The position numbers were made by a program, and so were the translations under genes. The notes under the pieces were generated by a model that did no database searches, was not told the DNA's origin, and worked only from the letters and a program-made list of their open reading frames with translations. This document shows, one piece after another, positions 5,709 through 8,330 of a stretch of 8,330 bases of DNA. This DNA is from Candidatus Roizmanbacteria bacterium. GTDB lineage: Bacteria > Patescibacteriota > Microgenomatia > UBA1406 > GWC2-37-13. The stretch is taken from assembly GCA_016186235.1 (NCBI GenBank), contig JACPMD010000086.1:1-8330 (forward strand), read 5' to 3'. Position 1 is the first letter of the stretch, and every line of letters starts with the position of its first letter.

Positions 5709-6146
5709 CTAGTCTATAGGAAGTTCAACTACTTTATCAACTTCCTGAGGTGAATTCACCGTGAAGATTTCTCCACTCTTTTTTATAGAAGGCAAGAAAC
5801 TTTTCCCCACAACATTCTCTCCGTCTATCCAGTACACATCTAGATCCATTCGCGTATTTTTGTTCCAAAACGTTTTGTATTCCCGTTTAGGAAAAATAAA
5901 AATCATCCCGTCTACTCCCTGGAGTTTTGATATATTCATCAATCCTAATTCCCACTTTTCTGAAGTATCTGCGACTAAGAGTTTATAGCTTGTCCTGAGC
6001 TGAGTCGAAGGATTTGTTTGTACTTTATAGTTAATAATTTTATAGTTTTTAAATCGATCCTCAACCTGAGGCTTTTTAAGAGAAAAGCTCGCTACTAAAG
6101 ACATAATCAAAAACAAGAAAATGACAATCGGCAAGAATCGTCTCAC
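5709..6146 (-). CDS. Membrane-anchored DUF192 family protein
   Basis: A 145-residue protein with an N-terminal hydrophobic segment (residues 4-22, LPIVIFLFLIMSLVASFSL) after two Arg, so an uncleaved anchor or signal peptide, followed by a DUF192 domain facing outward. Domain landmarks are LLVADTSEKWELGLMN (56-71), GMIFIFP (80-86), FWNKNTRMDLDVYWID (93-108), VVGKSF (112-117) and a terminal VVELP. DUF192 proteins have no agreed biochemical function. The start is GTG at 6144-6146, where the R-R-hydrophobic start is natural; a TAGAAT sits 5 bp upstream. Codons 45-53 (NPSTQLRTS) are encoded by a repeat-like 25-bp sequence and sit just before the first conserved strand. The gene is divergent from the DUF3298 gene (62 bp between starts) and convergent with pgk at 2 bp. 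Confidence 0.85.
   Translation of the reverse strand: MRRFLPIVIFLFLIMSLVASFSLKKPQVEDRFKNYKIINYKVQTNPSTQLRTSYKLLVADTSEKWELGLMNISKLQGVDGMIFIFPKREYKTFWNKNTRMDLDVYWIDGENVVGKSFLPSIKKSGEIFTVNSPQEVDKVVELPID
5718..5746. repeat. 8-bp hairpin at the pgk/DUF192 convergence
   Basis: AGGAAGTT (5718-5725) and AACTTCCT (5739-5746) are perfect inverted arms with a 13-nt loop, within the last codons of the DUF192 gene and just past the pgk stop. Neither strand has a U tract after it, so it is not a classical intrinsic terminator. It could still cap or stabilise the pgk transcript 3' end. Chance is possible. Confidence 0.35.
5988..6012 (-). repeat. Repeat-like element inside the DUF192 gene
   Basis: On the minus strand this 25-bp stretch starts TCCTTCGACTCAGCTCAGGA and continues with CAAGC. 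TCCT and AGGA form its inverted ends. From memory, near-identical sequences (CTTCGACT..GCTCAGGAC) occur as short dispersed repeats in CPR and Chloroflexi genomes. Here it is read in frame as residues of the DUF192 protein. There is only one copy in the window, so repeat status cannot be shown from this sequence alone. Confidence 0.5.
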
Positions 6147-6151
6147 AATTT

Positions 6152-6157
6152 ATTCTA
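6152..6157 (-). promoter_or_regulatory. Putative -10 box of the DUF192 gene
   Basis: Minus-strand TAGAAT (one mismatch to TATAAT) lies 5 bp before the GTG at 6146, the same spacing as at the aldolase gene. No convincing -35 is seen. Confidence 0.35.
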
Positions 6158-6169
6158 CAATAATTGCTG

Positions 6170-6198
6170 TTGAAATGGTCTAAATCATTTCGTATAAT
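6170..6198 (+). promoter_or_regulatory. Strong promoter of the DUF3298 gene
   Basis: TTGAAA (6170-6175), a 17-bp spacer and a perfect TATAAT (6193-6198) form a textbook sigma-70 promoter. The expected start is about 3-4 nt before the ATG at 6209. It also rules out the in-frame TTG at 6164 as the start codon. Confidence 0.75.
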
Positions 6199-6208
6199 CG
6201 CTTCGACA

Positions 6209-6955
6209 ATGCAAAAAAAATTAATCTTCTTGGCTATCGTTGTCTTACTTCTTTCTGCAGTTTGGTACTCATCCACAAATCCATCACTATCGGTTACTCC
6301 ACTCACATTAAATGCAGTAACTCTCAAACAACCTTCAGACATTACGACTTACACCATGAACGTCAAATATCCCCAAGTCGATGGAGTCACAGAAAATCGA
6401 ACAGAGTCGGAACTCAATGAAGCAGTCAAAAGTGTAGTTTTAAAAATAGTTGAGAGCTTCAAAAGTTCAACGAGTCAAAATGTCGACTCTGTTTTTGGTC
6501 CGGAAGCCAAAAGTGAATTAATGATCGATTACGAAGTAGGTCGAGCAACGAGCAGGGTTGTATCTATCCAATTTAAAGTTCTGGAAAATTATCCAGGCAT
6601 GGCTCATCCCAATAACTATAATGTTGTCTTTAATTATGATGTAAGTACCCAAAGCAATATTGCTCTTTCCCAATTATTTAAGCCGGAATCAAATTACCTA
6701 CAAACTCTCTCCGATATGGCTAAGAAAGATTTGTTAACACAACAAAAAGAGAATCCTGATGCGAGCCTTTTTGTCGACGAAGGAGCCTCCCCAAAAGAAG
6801 GAAATCTCCAGCTTTTTATTCTCTCCAAAGATGCTTTAGTTTTGCTCTTTAATCCTGCGACCGTTGCGCCAGATTATTTCGGAACGATGAACGTAAGTAT
6901 TCCCTATGAAGATTTTAAAGATAGTTTAAGTCCAGATTTTAGTTTCCTTCTTTAA
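6209..6955 (+). CDS. Exported DUF4163/DUF3298 (RsiV/PdaC-like) protein
   Basis: A 248-residue protein with an N-terminal signal or anchor (KKLIFLAIVVLLLSAVWYSS, residues 3-22) and an extracytoplasmic body. The first half, from about NVKYPQVDG to NIALSQLF, matches the DUF4163 layout, including YEVGRATSRVVSIQFKVLENYPGMAHPNN; the phrase with a Gly-x-Ala-His-Pro turn is typical. The second half has the DUF3298 pattern: a helix (LQTLSDMAKKDLLTQQ), then EGNLQLFILSKDALVLLFNPATVAPDYFG and VSIPYEDFKDSL. These domains occur in the anti-sigma factor RsiV, where they bind lysozyme, and in the deacetylase PdaC, where they accompany the enzyme. No sigma factor or deacetylase domain is present, so the role is unknown, probably at the envelope. 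The ATG at 6209 is chosen because the promoter lies upstream at 6170-6198. The gene ends 3 bp from the convergent membrane protein. Confidence 0.82.
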   Translation: MQKKLIFLAIVVLLLSAVWYSSTNPSLSVTPLTLNAVTLKQPSDITTYTMNVKYPQVDGVTENRTESELNEAVKSVVLKIVESFKSSTSQNVDSVFGPEAKSELMIDYEVGRATSRVVSIQFKVLENYPGMAHPNNYNVVFNYDVSTQSNIALSQLFKPESNYLQTLSDMAKKDLLTQQKENPDASLFVDEGASPKEGNLQLFILSKDALVLLFNPATVAPDYFGTMNVSIPYEDFKDSLSPDFSFLL

Positions 6956-6958
6956 TTT

Positions 6959-7672
6959 CTATCCGACAAAAGTTTTGTAAAGGAAAGTACCCACTACCCC
7001 TACCGTGTAAGCAACGGCAAAATAAAATGTGATCGGCAGCTCGCTGAATTTTCTCTTTGCAAAAAAGAGTAAATAAAGGGCGAGCGCCATAACCGAAGCA
7101 AATATCCACAAATCTATTCCTATTTTCTCGAAGGCAAGATTGGCAAAAATACCAAGCGCGATGAATAGGCTATTAGGAATTATGAATAACAAGTCTCTTG
7201 AGCCTGTAGCCTTTTTTCTAGGCAGATGATATTCCAAAAGCATTAGCGCTACATTCATTAAAACAAAACCGAGATAGTACACATAGTGGCTAAATTCATC
7301 ATCGTTATAAACTACAATGTCACACAGGGTTTTATTTAGGACTGGCTTTTCACAAAATCTCGCATGTAAATAATTCGTTACTTCGTGATCTCCTGAACCC
7401 GCTCCGAAAAAATAGATTCCAGAAATAAGAAGGATATTAAGAATAACAAATAAGGCAGTTTTTTTGAATGGGCTTTCATAGATAATCTGTTGCCTCAATA
7501 GATAATAGAGAATAATCGCCATTAACGGAATAGGAAGCATCGCATTAAAATCTAGCCATCTGAGGAAATCGAAAGGTCGTAGATAAGAGGAAGTTGCTGT
7601 TGTAAGTCGATTGAGGGAAAGAAGAATAATATTTAGTGAGAGTCCAGTTAAGATAAGATGAATAGCTCTCAT
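6959..7672 (-). CDS. Seven-helix membrane protein with polar outer loop, unknown
   Basis: I do not recognise the family. The 237-residue protein has about seven hydrophobic helices: 3-20, 44-59, 72-92, 130-147, 160-180, 186-204 and 213-233. Basic residues at 60-71, 152-154 and 206-208 put those loops inside, giving N-in, C-out. The largest loop (93-128), between helices 3 and 4, would face outward and is unusually rich in possible metal or catalytic residues: GSGDHE (93-97, Asp95, His96, Glu97), His103, Cys107, Cys117, and NDDEFSH (123-129) with His129 at the start of helix 4. Cys107 and Cys117 could form a disulfide. The pattern recalls membrane-embedded metal-dependent hydrolases in a general way only. 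It starts 8 bp after the MFS stop, so the two are probably co-transcribed. The ATG has no Shine-Dalgarno. Membrane location is secure, function is not. Confidence 0.75.
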   Translation of the reverse strand: MRAIHLILTGLSLNIILLSLNRLTTATSSYLRPFDFLRWLDFNAMLPIPLMAIILYYLLRQQIIYESPFKKTALFVILNILLISGIYFFGAGSGDHEVTNYLHARFCEKPVLNKTLCDIVVYNDDEFSHYVYYLGFVLMNVALMLLEYHLPRKKATGSRDLLFIIPNSLFIALGIFANLAFEKIGIDLWIFASVMALALYLLFFAKRKFSELPITFYFAVAYTVGVVGTFLYKTFVG

Positions 7673-7680
7673 ATCTGCAA

Positions 7681-8330
7681 TTAGTCAAAAATTGTATCAG
7701 GTTGTTTGACAAAATAAAATAGCAAAGCGGGAATTATAGCTAATAGAGCAAATAAAGCCGCTGTATAAAATGTATATACGATTCCAAATAGATCGGCGAT
7801 TCTTCCGTAGAGGGCAGGGGCTATAAGTAAACCAATGCTTGTAACGAATCCCATAAACGCAGTTGCTTTTTCATACCGTCCATGGTGTTCGGCAGCTTCT
7901 ATCCCCATTGACGATCTGGCTGGAATGGTCCCTTTTGTCAATACACCCAGAATAACTGAAAAAATTACAATGAGAATGATTGAAGAAACCCCAGTTAAGA
8001 GAAAAATAAAGAGAGCCATAAGTAGCTCTGCTACTATAAATACTTTAACGTTTCCAAACCTATCAGCGAGTCTTCCAATAACTGACTTCCCCAAGAGATT
8101 ACCAATAAAATAGACGCTTGTAAACGCACCTAAAAACGATGCATCTATTTTTTTCTCAAGGAGTAAAAAGGGTAGAAAAATAAATAGCGAGGCGCTTGAG
8201 ATATTATCCAAAAAGGAGGTAATGGTGGCGAGTATGAATTTTTTATTCTTTAATAAATCCCTGAACTTTACGCCCTTTATGCTATTCTGATTGAACTCTG
8301 TTTTTTGTTCTTTTTTTCTCCTTAGGTAAA
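7681..8330 (-). CDS. MFS transporter, C-terminal half (5' end beyond window)
   Basis: The reading frame is open to the right edge, giving at least 215 residues, so this is the C-terminal half of a larger gene rather than a short one starting at the internal TTG at 8209-8211. Visible parts: a basic cytoplasmic linker (YLRRKKEQKTEF...FRDLLKNKK), as found between helices 6 and 7 of MFS carriers, then six hydrophobic segments near residues 31-57, 64-84, 96-113, 116-134, 156-176 and 183-207 of the visible part. The loop after the second of these carries GRLADRFGN, the MFS motif A repeated in the C-terminal half. RSSMGIEAAEHHGRYEKATAFMGFVTSIGLLIAP resembles drug/metabolite efflux members. The substrate cannot be told. 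The seven-helix protein gene follows 8 bp downstream, implying an operon. Confidence 0.88.
   Translation of the reverse strand, partial: YLRRKKEQKTEFNQNSIKGVKFRDLLKNKKFILATITSFLDNISSASLFIFLPFLLLEKKIDASFLGAFTSVYFIGNLLGKSVIGRLADRFGNVKVFIVAELLMALFIFLLTGVSSIILIVIFSVILGVLTKGTIPARSSMGIEAAEHHGRYEKATAFMGFVTSIGLLIAPALYGRIADLFGIVYTFYTAALFALLAIIPALLFYFVKQPDTIFD

Noticed and set aside
6164..6208. TTG start 15 codons upstream for the DUF3298 protein
   Set aside because: It would precede the strong promoter at 6170-6198 and put charged residues before the signal segment.
7835..8113. 92-codon plus-strand open frame opposite the MFS gene
   Set aside because: Antisense to conserved MFS sequence, with no domain and no promoter.
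7681..8211. MFS gene as a complete 176-residue protein starting at TTG 8209-8211
   Set aside because: The frame stays open to the right edge and encodes the expected basic linker and the start of helix 7, so the gene is cut by the window and not short.
1..8330. CRISPR array, tRNA/rRNA genes, transposase or defence cassette
   Set aside because: No spaced repeats, no tRNA-like cloverleaf or rRNA stretch noticed in the short gaps, and no mobile-element or defence gene.

Overview
The window is a compact, AT-rich bacterial segment. It most likely comes from a Candidate Phyla Radiation (Patescibacteria) genome, perhaps a Microgenomates-like lineage. This is an inference from several things: very short intergenic gaps, almost no Shine-Dalgarno sequences, divergent versions of universal enzymes, a eukaryote-like class I aldolase in an operon with other sugar-phosphate enzymes, and a short sequence I remember as a dispersed repeat in such genomes. 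TGA and TAA/TAG all fit as stops and no gene needs TGA read through, so the TGA=Gly code of Gracilibacteria/Absconditabacteria is not needed.

Layout. Positions 5-772 (-) encode an S33/feruloyl-esterase-like alpha/beta hydrolase. Next is an intergenic region with a strong 9-bp inverted repeat, then a small (+) ORF for a single-span membrane peptide (886-1026). A HIT-family nucleotide-binding protein (1054-1458, -) is divergent from the central operon. That operon (1521-5706, +) runs class I fructose-bisphosphate aldolase, GlpX-type fructose-1,6-bisphosphatase, glyceraldehyde-3-phosphate dehydrogenase, phosphoglycerate kinase. The genes lie 2, 18 and 14 bp apart, consistent with one transcript. 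Tail to tail with pgk, 2 bp away, is a membrane-anchored DUF192 protein (5709-6146, -). Divergent from that is an exported DUF4163/DUF3298 (RsiV/PdaC-like) protein (6209-6955, +). The right end holds a (-) operon: the C-terminal half of an MFS transporter entering from the right edge (7681-8330), followed 8 bp later by an unrecognised seven-helix membrane protein (6959-7672).

How the genes fit together. The four enzymes form a continuous path between 3-phosphoglycerate and fructose 6-phosphate, except for triose-phosphate isomerase, which is not here. The bisphosphatase makes the net direction gluconeogenic or Calvin-like. The GAPDH has lost both residues that usually enforce NAD specificity, so NADP(H) use is plausible and would fit an anabolic role. 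The other genes look like independent small units.

The points most worth a second look are: -10 boxes placed so close to start codons that most mRNAs should be leaderless or nearly so; a repeat sequence translated in frame inside DUF192; unusual active-site substitutions in GlpX, GAPDH and PGK; and the unknown seven-helix protein with a polar, Cys/His-rich outer loop. I do not see a clear new defence or mobile system here.
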